Shown here one piece after another: positions 1-9,483 of a stretch of DNA of 35,418 bases (position 1 is its first letter; every line of letters starts with the position of its first letter). Location: NCBI RefSeq assembly GCF_000422425.1, contig NZ_KE383831.1:96680-132097 (forward strand), read 5' to 3'. The notes under the pieces were generated by a model. That model made no database searches. It was not told the DNA's origin and worked only from the letters and a program-made list of their open reading frames with translations. Source of the stretch: Oceanospirillum beijerinckii DSM 7166. Its GTDB lineage: Bacteria; Pseudomonadota; Gammaproteobacteria; Pseudomonadales; Halomonadaceae. The translations under genes were made by a program, and so were the position numbers.

Positions 1-1598
<1,598 letters not shown>

Positions 1599-1738
1599 TT
1601 TCATGCCCCTAATTAAAAAATCTAAAAATATAATTCTTTTAACACTTATGGACAGATTACAACCTGAAAACAACCCTAACCAGTTGTCCAAAGGTTATAG
1701 ACCAAGCGATTAATTTTCTGAGAGGTATGATATAGATC

Positions 1739-1775
1739 AAAAAAGACGGGATAACCGCAAGCGGGTATATCCCGT
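1739..1775 (-). terminator. Intrinsic terminator downstream of mmsA
   Basis: On the minus strand ACGGGATA (1746-1753) pairs perfectly with TATCCCGT (1768-1775). An inner CCGC/GCGG stem closes an AA loop. The hairpin is followed by CTTTTTT (1739-1745). It would end transcripts coming from mmsA before they reach the giant acidic gene. Confidence 0.75.
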
Positions 1776-2063
1776 TAAAGGTGCTCCGATCTAGCCTAGC
1801 GAACGGGTGCTTCGCTATTGGGATGCAGACGATCAGAGCGAGTAGTGCAGGGTAAAAAGATAATGCAAAAAGCAGAATCTGCCAGAGTCACTGGGTAAAG
1901 CACTCTGACAAGGCACCAGCTATCACAAGACACAAGCTGGCGTTAAGCAACGTTACACAATAAGAAAGCAATGCTTAGGGCATCAAGCTGCGGGCTTCAA
2001 AAGCCTCTATACCAGGCTTCCTTCCATTTAAACCACGCTTGATGCCATAAGTCGATCCAGCGC
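1776..2063 (-). other. Hairpin-rich untranslated stretch between mmsA and its terminator
   Basis: There is no credible coding frame. Successive perfect inverted repeats are present: TAGCGAA 1797-1803 with 1811-1817, CAGAGT 1883-1888 with 1902-1907, CCAGCT 1916-1921 with 1935-1940, and GGCATCAAGC 1979-1988 with 2037-2046. The last encloses GGCTT/AAGCC at 1993-2005. Because the terminator lies at 1739-1775, this would be a roughly 300-nt structured 3' untranslated region of the mmsA transcript or an independent small RNA. The rest of the gap (1605-1738) is AT-rich and probably carries the promoter of the acidic gene. Confidence 0.4.
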
Positions 2064-3554
2064 TTAGCTAGGGAATGAGAAACTCACACCCTCACGTACA
2101 CCACTGGAAGGCCAGCGCTGAGTGATGGTCTTACGCTTGGTGTAGAAGCGAACGGCATCTGGACCGTAAGCGTGCAGATCACCAAACAGGGAGCGCTTCC
2201 AACCACCGAAGCTGTGGTAAGAAACAGGCACCGGCAAAGGTACGTTGATACCCACCATGCCCACTTCGATATGATCAGAGAAGTAACGCGCCGCTTCACC
2301 GTCACGGGTAAAGATACAAGTACCGTTACCGTATTCGTGATCATTGATCATCTGCATCGCTTCTTCCATAGAGCTAGCACGTACCACTTGCAGCACAGGA
2401 CCAAAAATCTCTTCCTGGTAGCTGTTCATCGCAGTGGTCACGTTGTCGATCAGCGTCGCGCCAACAAAGAAGCCGTCTTCGTAGCCCGCAACCTGTGGAT
2501 TACGACCGTCTACAACGATAGTGGCACCGTCTGCTTCAGCGCTGTTGATATAACCAACAACCTTCTCTTGGTGCTGACGCGTGATCACAGGACCAAAATC
2601 ATTGCTGCTATCGCTGTAAGCACCCACTTTCAGTGGTTTCATCGCTTCTTTCAGCTTGGATACCAGTGCATCTGCCGCTTCATCACCTACAGCAACAGCG
2701 ACAGACAGAGCCATACAACGCTCACCGGAAGAACCGAAAGCCGCGCCCAGCAGTTGGTTAACTGCGTTATCCATATCCGCATCAGGCATTACGATGGCGT
2801 GGTTTTTCGCGCCACCCAGTGCCTGACAACGCTTACCGTTGGCATTTGCGGTGCTGTAGATATATTCAGCAATTGGTGTGGAACCTACGAAGCTAACGGC
2901 TTTAACGCGCTCGTCAGTCAGCAGTGTATCAACAGCGACTTTGTCACCGTTAACCACATTCATCACACCATCAGGCAGACCGGCTTCTTTTAGCAGCTGA
3001 GCGATAAACAGCGTCGAGGATGGATCACGCTCAGATGGCTTCAGTACAAAGGTGTTACCACAGGCGATCGCCATCGGGTACATCCACAGTGGCACCATCG
3101 CAGGGAAGTTAAACGGCGTGATACCCGCCACAACACCCAGAGGCTGGAACTCACTCCAGGAATCGATACCTGGACCTACGTTACGGCTGTGCTCACCTTT
3201 CAGCAGCTCAGCCACACCACAAGCGTATTCTACGTTCTCCAGACCACGCTGCAGTTCACCGGCCGCATCGTGACCGATCTTACCGTGCTCTTCACCGATC
3301 ATTTTGCAGATGGTGTCAGAGTGCTGTTCCAGCAGAGCTTTAAAGCGGAACATAACCGCAGCACGCTTGCCTACCGGTGTATTACGCCAAGCCGGAAAAG
3401 CAGCTTGTGCGGCTTCAATGGCTTCTTCTACGGTTGCTTTAGTTGCCAGAGCAACCTGCTTGGTTGCCAGGCCCGTAGCAGGGTTAAATACATCTTGCAG
3501 ACGTTCAGCATCGGTACGGATTTCACCGTTAATCAGGTGGCCAACGATAGTCAT
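2064..3554 (-). CDS. mmsA: CoA-acylating methylmalonate/malonate semialdehyde dehydrogenase
   Basis: Expected reaction: malonate (or methylmalonate) semialdehyde + CoA + NAD+ to acetyl-CoA (or propionyl-CoA) + CO2 + NADH, in the cytoplasm. The 496-residue product has the aldehyde dehydrogenase fold. It shows FNFP near residue 148, LKPSERDPS near 171, and catalytic Cys280 in GSSGERC. The general-base Glu of ordinary aldehyde dehydrogenases is absent: the position reads QALGGAKN near 244-251, a hallmark of the CoA-acylating MmsA/IolA/BauC group. I chose ATG 3554, ten codons inside a longer frame opening with GTG 3584, because AGAGAAG lies just upstream and the family begins there. It follows the omega-transaminase gene on the same strand, 223 bp away, consistent with beta-alanine degradation. 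BauC would be an equivalent name. Confidence 0.92.
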   Translation of the reverse strand: MTIVGHLINGEIRTDAERLQDVFNPATGLATKQVALATKATVEEAIEAAQAAFPAWRNTPVGKRAAVMFRFKALLEQHSDTICKMIGEEHGKIGHDAAGELQRGLENVEYACGVAELLKGEHSRNVGPGIDSWSEFQPLGVVAGITPFNFPAMVPLWMYPMAIACGNTFVLKPSERDPSSTLFIAQLLKEAGLPDGVMNVVNGDKVAVDTLLTDERVKAVSFVGSTPIAEYIYSTANANGKRCQALGGAKNHAIVMPDADMDNAVNQLLGAAFGSSGERCMALSVAVAVGDEAADALVSKLKEAMKPLKVGAYSDSSNDFGPVITRQHQEKVVGYINSAEADGATIVVDGRNPQVAGYEDGFFVGATLIDNVTTAMNSYQEEIFGPVLQVVRASSMEEAMQMINDHEYGNGTCIFTRDGEAARYFSDHIEVGMVGINVPLPVPVSYHSFGGWKRSLFGDLHAYGPDAVRFYTKRKTITQRWPSSGVREGVSFSFPS

Positions 3555-3612
3555 TGTGGTCTTCTCTTTTCTATTTGTTTGCACGTTACATATCAGGGCT
3601 TAACTGACTTGC

Positions 3613-3697
3613 TTGCCTTTTTGGACACAAATCTGGACAAAAAAGGCAAAACCACAGCCCTTTTGAAGGCCCGTGCACACACTGGAAGCGCACGGGC
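3613..3697 (-). other. Two hairpins between bauA-like gene and mmsA
   Basis: GCCCGTGC (3669-3676) pairs with GCACGGGC (3690-3697), and TTGCCTTTTT (3613-3622) pairs with AAAAAGGCAA (3640-3649). Neither is followed by a clean U-run on the minus strand. They may partly terminate transcription, or stabilise or process the mRNA between the two genes. Confidence 0.4.
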
Positions 3698-3756
3698 ATC
3701 AAATTCTGTTTTTCGTTTGGAATTAGACCGGCTTTGCCAGGATCAAGCGGCTGGTT

Positions 3757-3795
3757 TTAGTCCAACTCTTTGATGCCTTAATCCAGCTCTTTGAT
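3757..3795 (-). repeat. In-frame tandem echo of the transaminase C-terminus and stop
   Basis: The gene ends with codons for IKELD and TAA (3795 down to 3778). After one Gly codon, positions 3774 down to 3757 again spell IKELD and TAA in the same frame, a 21-bp period. The two copies differ at two bases within IKELD (CTG/TTG and GAT/GAC), both synonymous. Confidence 0.7.
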
Positions 3796-5133
3796 CGAGT
3801 CGCCCAGAGCGTTGATCAGACGATCAATCTCTTCCACTTCTGTGGTAAACGGCAGACCCAGTTGGATGGTATCGCCGCCATAACGCACGTAGAAGCCTTT
3901 CTCCCAGCACTTCATAGCGATCTGGTAAGGACGCAAGGCAGGTTCACCTGGAGCCGCTTCAATGGTCAAAGCACCGGCTAAACCATAGTTACGGATATCC
4001 GCGACATATTGAGTGCCTTTCAGGCTATGCAGCATCTCCTGGAATTGAGGTGCAATACTTTGTACACGCTCAATCAGCTTATCTTTCTGCAGAATATCCA
4101 GTGAAGCCAGACCCGCAGCGCACGCTACTGGGTGGGCGGAATAGGTGTAACCGTGTGGTAGTTCCAGCATGTACTCTGGACCACCGGTTTCCATAAAGGT
4201 GTCGTAGATCTCTTGCTTGGCGATCACAGCTCCCATAGGTACTACACCGTTGGTCAGCTGCTTTGCGGTGGTCATCAGATCCGGCACCGCACCAAAGGCT
4301 TCTGCACCGGTATTGGCACCCATACGGCCAAAGGCGGTGATCACCTCATCAAAGATCAGCAGGATATTGTGTTGATCACAGATCTCACGCAGACGCTTCA
4401 GGTAGCCTACCGGTGGTGGAATCACACCCGCAGAACCAGCCATTGGCTCAACAATAACAGCCGCAATATTGGAGGCATCATGCAGAGCGATATGCTCCAG
4501 CAGCTCCTCGGCCAGATGAGCGCCTTTTTCTGGCTGACCAGCAACAAAACGGTTTTCAGGCAACATCGTGTGTGACAGATGCGCGGCATCGATACCCTGA
4601 CCATACAAGGCACGGTTAGGACCGATACCACCCACACTGATGCCACCAAAGTTCACACCATGGTAACCCTTAGCACGACCGATCAGACGGGTTTTACTCG
4701 CCAGACCTTTTTTACGCCAGTAAGCACGGGCAATTTTCAGCGCCGTCTCGACAGACTCGGAGCCAGAACCGGTAAAGAACACACGGTTCAGACCTTCCGG
4801 CATAAACTCAGTTACTTTGTGGGCAAGCTCAAACGACTTTGGATGACCAAACTGGAATGCAGGTGAGTAGTCCAGTTCCTTTACCTGGCGGCTAACAGCC
4901 TCAGTAATTTCAGGGCGGCTATGACCGGCACCGCAGGTCCACAGACCTGAAAGACCGTCAAAAATCTTGCGACCCTCTGCGTCGGTATAATAGTTACCCT
5001 CGGCAGAGACAATAATACGAGGATCTTTTTTGAATTCACGGTTACCAGTAAATGGCATCCAGTGGGCGTCCAGCTGAGCCTGAGTCAGGCCTGCAGGTAG
5101 CTGGCGGTCTTGATTTTGATTGTTGTTTTGCAT
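3778..5133 (-). CDS. bauA: Omega-amino acid (beta-alanine):pyruvate transaminase
   Basis: This is a class III PLP aminotransferase of 451 residues, close to the ~449 of Pseudomonas omega-amino acid:pyruvate transaminase. It would transfer the amino group of beta-alanine or other omega-amines to pyruvate, giving malonate semialdehyde and alanine. Visible features are the PLP-phosphate loop TGSGSES (121-127), YHGVNFGGISVGG (158-), the cofactor aspartate in FDEVITAFGR (Asp262) and the Schiff-base lysine in TTAKQLTNG (Lys291). ATG 5133 is preferred over longer in-frame starts because AGAGGTGG lies immediately upstream and the family N-terminus matches. mmsA follows on the same strand and would consume the semialdehyde. 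A 15-bp inverted repeat about 85 bp upstream may be its operator. Confidence 0.92.
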   Translation of the reverse strand: MQNNNQNQDRQLPAGLTQAQLDAHWMPFTGNREFKKDPRIIVSAEGNYYTDAEGRKIFDGLSGLWTCGAGHSRPEITEAVSRQVKELDYSPAFQFGHPKSFELAHKVTEFMPEGLNRVFFTGSGSESVETALKIARAYWRKKGLASKTRLIGRAKGYHGVNFGGISVGGIGPNRALYGQGIDAAHLSHTMLPENRFVAGQPEKGAHLAEELLEHIALHDASNIAAVIVEPMAGSAGVIPPPVGYLKRLREICDQHNILLIFDEVITAFGRMGANTGAEAFGAVPDLMTTAKQLTNGVVPMGAVIAKQEIYDTFMETGGPEYMLELPHGYTYSAHPVACAAGLASLDILQKDKLIERVQSIAPQFQEMLHSLKGTQYVADIRNYGLAGALTIEAAPGEPALRPYQIAMKCWEKGFYVRYGGDTIQLGLPFTTEVEEIDRLINALGDSIKELD

Positions 5134-5217
5134 GGGCCACCTCTGAATGGAGCGACGTTTTTTCAGTTGATGGCTGTATTGTGGTAGGTAGATTAAGTTT
5201 AATAAATTCAAAATAAT

Positions 5218-5253
5218 TTATTCAAAGTTAACTAAAAGGTTAACTTTGAATAA
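5218..5253. promoter_or_regulatory. Perfect 15-bp inverted repeat, likely operator of the beta-alanine genes
   Basis: TTATTCAAAGTTAAC (5218-5232) and its exact complement GTTAACTTTGAATAA (5239-5253) are separated by TAAAAG. The site lies 85-120 bp before ATG 5133, where a dimeric regulator would bind. It could also form an RNA hairpin. There is no U-run and no convergent gene end, which argues against a simple terminator. Confidence 0.5.
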
Positions 5254-5461
5254 TACCCTCCCCCAATAGCACACCCATAGCAGCCGTGACTCATAACCTG
5301 ATGAAATAGATCGCAATTTTAAAACGAGCAACCGACGGTTGATTGGATAGACCTCAGCCCTGTTACGAGGGGCGAAATGTAGTTTTGCCGAATACCTTCA
5401 GGACTCAAACCCAGAAAAGCCTTAAAAGATGTATCAATAGAACCAAATAAAAGGAGGCTTG

Positions 5462-5512
5462 ATGCCGGTAACAGCAAAAAAGAGTAGAAACACAAAACAG
5501 CAGAAAAACTGA
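5462..5512 (+). CDS. Possible 16-residue basic small protein or leader peptide
   Basis: ATG 5462 is preceded by AAGGAGG (5451-5457) with a four-base spacer, one of the strongest Shine-Dalgarno matches in the window. The peptide is MPVTAKKSRNTKQQKN, very basic, and ends at TGA 5510-5512. No plus-strand gene follows closely, so a leader role is not obvious. It may be a genuine small protein or chance. Confidence 0.25.
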   Translation: MPVTAKKSRNTKQQKN

Positions 5513-5715
5513 AAGGAAAGTAACGGTAGTTCGCCCAACAAGCCCCCACAACCCGCTAGGCTCCCTACCGGTTTATAGTTATAGTACAGATAATTTTTTA
5601 AAACTATTACACACTATTACACGTCACCATATGACACTTCGATTACCACTACTTTTTACGCGATAGCTATTCTGTATATTCAGGGGAAAACATCAAATTA
5701 CAAGGCAACATATTG

Positions 5716-6648
5716 CTACTCCGGCACAACCCAGTAACGGCGATCGGTGATATCGGTATCTGCTGGCAGCTGGGTATTCAATAATTTAACCTCTACCCGT
5801 TCTGGCCATTGTGCCAAGGGAAACAGATGCTGCGTGACAGGATGCTGCTGCATAAAGGTCATAAAAGAACCATCATCGATCATCATTTCTAAACCTTTAG
5901 CAATGCGATCGGTCAGTACTACATTATCCTTCTTAGTAAAAAAATACATCGGGAAGGGGTAGTAGATCAGGTATTGATCGAACCAGCCTAATTTGTCCGA
6001 ATTCTGGCTATGGGCGCTCACTTCAGCTGGTCCCTCATGAATGCCACGGGGGAACATATCGCAGCGAAAGTTCTCAAGCATGGCAAACATACTTTTAAAA
6101 CGCGCGCTACGAATCACCCTAAACCCACCGCTTTCCAAAATATCGCTATCAGGCCAGTGCATTCCCTGGCAGATACTGCGCAAATTCAGACGTAACCAAT
6201 TCACTCTTTTAGAGAAAAAAAGGCGTTCAGATTCACGTATGATCAACCCACGGTAACCCAACAGGCCTTTGAGCAATGGAATACGGATTGCCGCCAGCTC
6301 CTGCTCACGCTCCAGAGAGGTTCCCATCCAGTAAACATCAATATGCTGACCGGCTTTTAGCGCCTGCTCTGCCCTTCCCTGCTCCAGCACAAAAGGGGTG
6401 GGCTGAGCCTGAGCTGAACCATACTCTGCTGCTGTTTTATCCAACGCCTGCTGAAGTAATGCAGAGAAATAATGGTGACTGGCATCCTCTTCTGACTGAG
6501 GGCGGATAATTCTGACAATCTCCTGAGCAAAACTTTCCAGAGTAAATATCAGCAATAATGGCAACAGCCATGCTCTTACCCTGTTCCTCACTCTTCCCTG
6601 GAGTGCGCCCGAATGGCCTACTGCACTTATATGGCCTATTTTTATCAT
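5716..6648 (-). CDS. Periplasmic substrate-binding-like protein, ABC type 2 fold
   Basis: The product is 310 residues. A basic stretch (RVRNRVRAW, ~19-27) precedes a hydrophobic core and an ESFA-QE cleavage site near residue 41, so it is probably exported to the periplasm. The mature part opens with EIVRIIRPQSEED and contains IDVYWMGTS and YLIYYPFPMYFF, typical of divergent SBP_bac_3-like proteins found alone in marine gammaproteobacteria. No permease or ATPase gene is adjacent, so the ligand and partner are unknown. It could be a sensor or scavenging protein rather than a transporter component. GAGGAGGG lies eight bases before ATG 6648, which supports this start despite the long n-region. 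It is divergent from the crotonase gene. Confidence 0.65.
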   Translation of the reverse strand: MIKIGHISAVGHSGALQGRVRNRVRAWLLPLLLIFTLESFAQEIVRIIRPQSEEDASHHYFSALLQQALDKTAAEYGSAQAQPTPFVLEQGRAEQALKAGQHIDVYWMGTSLEREQELAAIRIPLLKGLLGYRGLIIRESERLFFSKRVNWLRLNLRSICQGMHWPDSDILESGGFRVIRSARFKSMFAMLENFRCDMFPRGIHEGPAEVSAHSQNSDKLGWFDQYLIYYPFPMYFFTKKDNVVLTDRIAKGLEMMIDDGSFMTFMQQHPVTQHLFPLAQWPERVEVKLLNTQLPADTDITDRRYWVVPE

Positions 6649-6789
6649 ACCGCACCCTCCTCAAATCCCCTCTTAATTCAGCTTAGACCTGCAGCCCCAA
6701 AAGCAACAACATATAGACGTAGCCATGAGTGAAGAACTCTGTTAGGGTTAATGCAAATTTCAAACAACCGTTTAAACCGGAACGACCCT

Positions 6790-7584
6790 ATGAATATTCA
6801 GGACAGAATCGAGCTGGAGATCGACCAGCATATCGCTATCGTACGTTTTAACCGCCCGGAAAAAATGAATGCCTTGGATATGCCCACCTTTGCTGCCCTG
6901 CATGACGTTCAGGAGCAGATTGCTGGCAACTCAGATATTCGAGCAGTGGTACTGACCGCTGCTGGCGAACACTTCTGCGCGGGTCTGGATGTTCAGGGTG
7001 TCATGGCCGATCCTTCTGCGGTGGAAAAGCTACTGAGCAAAGACGAGGAAAAAGGTTGGTTGGGCAACTACGTACAACAAGTGGTTGTAGGTTGGCAACA
7101 GCTGGAAGTACCTGTGATTGCAGCGCTAAACGGCTATGTCTTTGGCGGTGGTTTCCAAATTGCTCTGGGTGCAGATTTCCGCATTACTCACCCACAAAGC
7201 CAGCTGTCTGTAATGGAAATTCGCTGGGGTATTATTCCAGATATGGGAATCTCTGTGGTGGGCGCATCCATCGCCGCCAAAGATCAGTTGAAACTGCTGG
7301 CCATGACAGGCAAACGTATCTCAGGCGAGGAAGCGCAACAGATGGGACTGAGCACCCAACTGGCCGTCCACCCGGAATCAGCCGCTATCGAACTGGCCCG
7401 CACCATTGCCTCCAATAACCCTGATGCCGTAAGAGGTGTAAAAAGCCTGTTTAATGCCGAACACTCTGCTGCCACCGATAGCCTGGCCCAGGAAGAAGCC
7501 CTGCAACGCACCCTACTGTTCAGTCCAAACCAGATTGAGGCGGTGCAAGCAAATCTGCAAAAACGTGCGCCCGAATTTAAGTAA
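6790..7584 (+). CDS. Enoyl-CoA hydratase/isomerase (crotonase) family protein
   Basis: 264 residues from ATG 6790. Crotonase signatures are clear: VRFNRPEKMNALD near the N-terminus, the first oxyanion-hole segment GEHFCAGLDVQG, and the second, GYVFGGGFQIALGADFRI. MEIRWGIIPDMGIS follows, where hydratases normally carry catalytic acids. The Asp in PDMG lies where dienoyl-CoA isomerases have an acidic residue, so isomerase or hydratase activity cannot be settled by eye. The likely role is in fatty or branched acyl-CoA oxidation. An upstream ATG at 6751 is in frame, with AGGG only three bases away; 6790 matches the family N-terminus better. The gene appears monocistronic. Confidence 0.8.
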   Translation: MNIQDRIELEIDQHIAIVRFNRPEKMNALDMPTFAALHDVQEQIAGNSDIRAVVLTAAGEHFCAGLDVQGVMADPSAVEKLLSKDEEKGWLGNYVQQVVVGWQQLEVPVIAALNGYVFGGGFQIALGADFRITHPQSQLSVMEIRWGIIPDMGISVVGASIAAKDQLKLLAMTGKRISGEEAQQMGLSTQLAVHPESAAIELARTIASNNPDAVRGVKSLFNAEHSAATDSLAQEEALQRTLLFSPNQIEAVQANLQKRAPEFK

Positions 7585-7908
7585 CGTTTTTTGCGCCCAC
7601 CTGATTCAATCCTGATCATAGCAGCATGGGAACACTCTGACCTGGCTGCTTGATTTCCCTTGCTCAACGGACTTCTCTTATCCAGTACTTCTGCACCGAA
7701 TCCCCCTTCATATACGCTTCAAAACCAACAAGAGCATTTCTCTATAAGTGGTCCGATAAAAAATATCCCCGACAAAATATCCCCCACGACATTACTTAAC
7801 ATGTTAACCATATGATATATTGCAAACAGCACAATCAATCTGACTGAGCAAAAGCTCAGAACAGACATGCATAACATAATGAAAACCACCCAACAGAGAT
7901 GACCAATA
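7585..7908. other. Promoter region of gabD
   Basis: 324 bp without a gene. It contains the direct repeat AAAATATCCCC (7760-7770 and 7774-7784, 14-bp period) and the palindrome TTAACATGTTAA (7796-7807), about 100-150 bp before ATG 7909. These are plausible regulator sites. I see no clear terminator for the upstream crotonase gene. Confidence 0.4.
7760..7807. promoter_or_regulatory. Direct repeats plus palindrome upstream of gabD
   Basis: Two copies of AAAATATCCCC spaced 14 bp are followed 12 bp later by the perfect 12-bp palindrome TTAACATGTTAA. The grouping and position suggest binding of a dimeric regulator. Which regulator is unknown. Confidence 0.35.
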
Positions 7909-9351
7909 ATGGCTAGCCAACTTTTTAAACAGCAGGCTTATATTGATGGCCGCTGGATCGACAGCCCTAACGGCGAAGTTCAGGAAATTTTTAACCCAGC
8001 GACTGGCGAGAAGATCGGTACCGTACCTATGCTGGGCAGCGATGAAACCCGTCAGGCCATTGATGCGGCTGAAGCGGCACAAAAAGAGTGGGCGGCTCGT
8101 ACCGCACAGGATCGCAGCAGCGTTCTGCGTCGCTGGTTTGAGTTGATGGTAGAAAATGCCGATGAACTGGCCCGTATCCTGACCATGGAACAGGGTAAAC
8201 CTCTGGCAGAAGCCAAGGGTGAGATCATGTATGCGGCCAGCTTTGTGGAATGGTTTGCTGAAGAAGGCAAGCGTATCTACGGCGATATTATCCCGACTCA
8301 CAAACCCGATGCCCGCCTGGTTGTGATTAAGCAACCCATTGGTGTGGTTGCCGCAATTACACCATGGAACTTCCCTACGGCGATGATCACCCGTAAGTGC
8401 GCGCCAGCGATGGCAGCAGGCTGCCCGTTTGTTGTGAAACCTGCGCCAGACACGCCATATTCTGCACTGGCACTGGCGGTACTGGCAGAAGAAGCCGGAG
8501 TCCCTGCTGGTATCTTTAACGTGGTGACTGGTGACGCCATTGCCATTGGTGGTGAGCTGACCGGCAATGACAAGGTACGCAAGTTGAGCTTTACCGGCTC
8601 CACCAATATCGGCAAGCTGCTGATGCGTCAGTGTGCCGATACCGTGAAGAAAGTATCTCTGGAACTGGGTGGTAACGCGCCATTTATCGTCTTTGATGAT
8701 GCGGATCTGGATGCAGCGGTAGCCGGTGCTCTGGCATCTAAATACCGTAACGCCGGTCAAACCTGTGTCTGCACCAACCGCTTCCTGATTCAGGACGGCA
8801 TTTACGATCAGTTTGTGGAAAAACTCACCGCTGCCGTTAACGGATTGAAAGTAGGTAACGGCATGGACGAGGGCGTGACTCAAGGCCCTATGATCAACGC
8901 TGCGGCGGTTGAGAAAATTGAAGATCACCTGTCTGATGCCGTCAGCAAAGGTGCCACCATCACTACCGGTGGTAAACGCCACGACCTGGGCGGTAGCTTC
9001 TTTGAACCGACCGTGATCTGCAATGTTACCACCGAAATGAAGGTTGCCCGTGAGGAAACCTTTGGCCCGCTAGCTCCGATCTTCCGCTTCTCTACCGAAG
9101 AAGAAGCCATTGCCATGGGCAATGATACCGAGTTTGGTCTCGCTGCTTACGTTTACACCAAAGATCTGGGTCGCGCATGGCGTACCGGTGAGGGTCTGGA
9201 TTACGGTATGGTGGGTATTAACGAAGGTATTATCTCAACCACAGTCGCCCCGTTTGGTGGTGTGAAGCAATCCGGTATTGGCCGTGAAGGCTCCAAGTAC
9301 GGTATCGATGACTACGTTGAGATCAAATATATGATGATGGGTGGGATTTAA
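7909..9351 (+). CDS. gabD: Succinate-semialdehyde dehydrogenase (NADP+)
   Basis: 480 residues, against 482 in E. coli GabD. It would oxidise succinate semialdehyde, from GABA or putrescine breakdown, to succinate. Visible are TPWNFP (151-156), the cofactor segment VVKPAPDTPYSA, FTGSTNIGK (228-235), the general base Glu252 in LELGGNAP and NAGQTCVC (281-288), where Cys286 is the nucleophile and Cys288 the partner of the redox switch known in E. coli GabD. Glutarate semialdehyde (DavD activity) is an alternative substrate. No transaminase gene is adjacent, so it stands alone here, but agmatinase and PotF-type genes lie 5-7 kb away. The start is supported by AGAG upstream and the family length. 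Confidence 0.93.
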   Translation: MASQLFKQQAYIDGRWIDSPNGEVQEIFNPATGEKIGTVPMLGSDETRQAIDAAEAAQKEWAARTAQDRSSVLRRWFELMVENADELARILTMEQGKPLAEAKGEIMYAASFVEWFAEEGKRIYGDIIPTHKPDARLVVIKQPIGVVAAITPWNFPTAMITRKCAPAMAAGCPFVVKPAPDTPYSALALAVLAEEAGVPAGIFNVVTGDAIAIGGELTGNDKVRKLSFTGSTNIGKLLMRQCADTVKKVSLELGGNAPFIVFDDADLDAAVAGALASKYRNAGQTCVCTNRFLIQDGIYDQFVEKLTAAVNGLKVGNGMDEGVTQGPMINAAAVEKIEDHLSDAVSKGATITTGGKRHDLGGSFFEPTVICNVTTEMKVAREETFGPLAPIFRFSTEEEAIAMGNDTEFGLAAYVYTKDLGRAWRTGEGLDYGMVGINEGIISTTVAPFGGVKQSGIGREGSKYGIDDYVEIKYMMMGGI

Positions 9352-9371
9352 ACCTCTCCCAGCAGGGATCT

Positions 9372-9439
9372 TGGCAAACTTCTACAGAAACTTTGCCACG
9401 CGATGGTCAATACTGGTGCATCCTTTTGCACCAGTATTG
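9372..9439. terminator. Double hairpin between convergent gabD and lysR genes
   Basis: TGGCAAA (9372-9378) pairs with TTTGCCA (9392-9398). A second, perfect 13-bp stem, CAATACTGGTGCA (9408-9420) with its complement (9427-9439), closes a six-base loop. No long U-run follows on either strand, but the position between convergent stops suggests termination or 3'-end protection for both genes. Confidence 0.5.
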
Positions 9440-9483
9440 CATACGATTAACCAAAAAGGAGACCATACACATAGATCAGAGGA

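Larger units (their letters stand above)
5134..5715. other. Intergenic region upstream of the transaminase gene
   Basis: 582 bp with no long gene. It holds the inverted repeat at 5218-5253, a possible 16-codon ORF at 5462-5512 (+) and a perfect tandem 10-bp repeat ACTATTACAC (5603-5612, 5613-5622). The remainder is AT-rich and unremarkable. A 76-codon minus frame at 5319-5549 has no recognisable start signal or family features. Confidence 0.6.

Noticed and set aside
2172-2993. 273-codon plus-strand open frame
   Set aside because: Antisense to mmsA, with no family features and no ribosome-binding site; mmsA is unambiguous.
3555-3584. Extended GTG start for mmsA
   Set aside because: The extra ten codons are outside the family N-terminus, and the internal ATG 3554 has its own Shine-Dalgarno sequence.
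5319-5549. 76-codon minus-strand ORF with hydrophobic segment
   Set aside because: No start signal or family match, and it lies in an intergenic region with other features on the opposite strand.
7804-8982. 392-codon minus-strand open frame
   Set aside because: It lies antisense to gabD, whose family motifs are complete. The translation has no recognisable domain and is Cys/His/Arg-rich, as reverse frames of GC-balanced genes often are.
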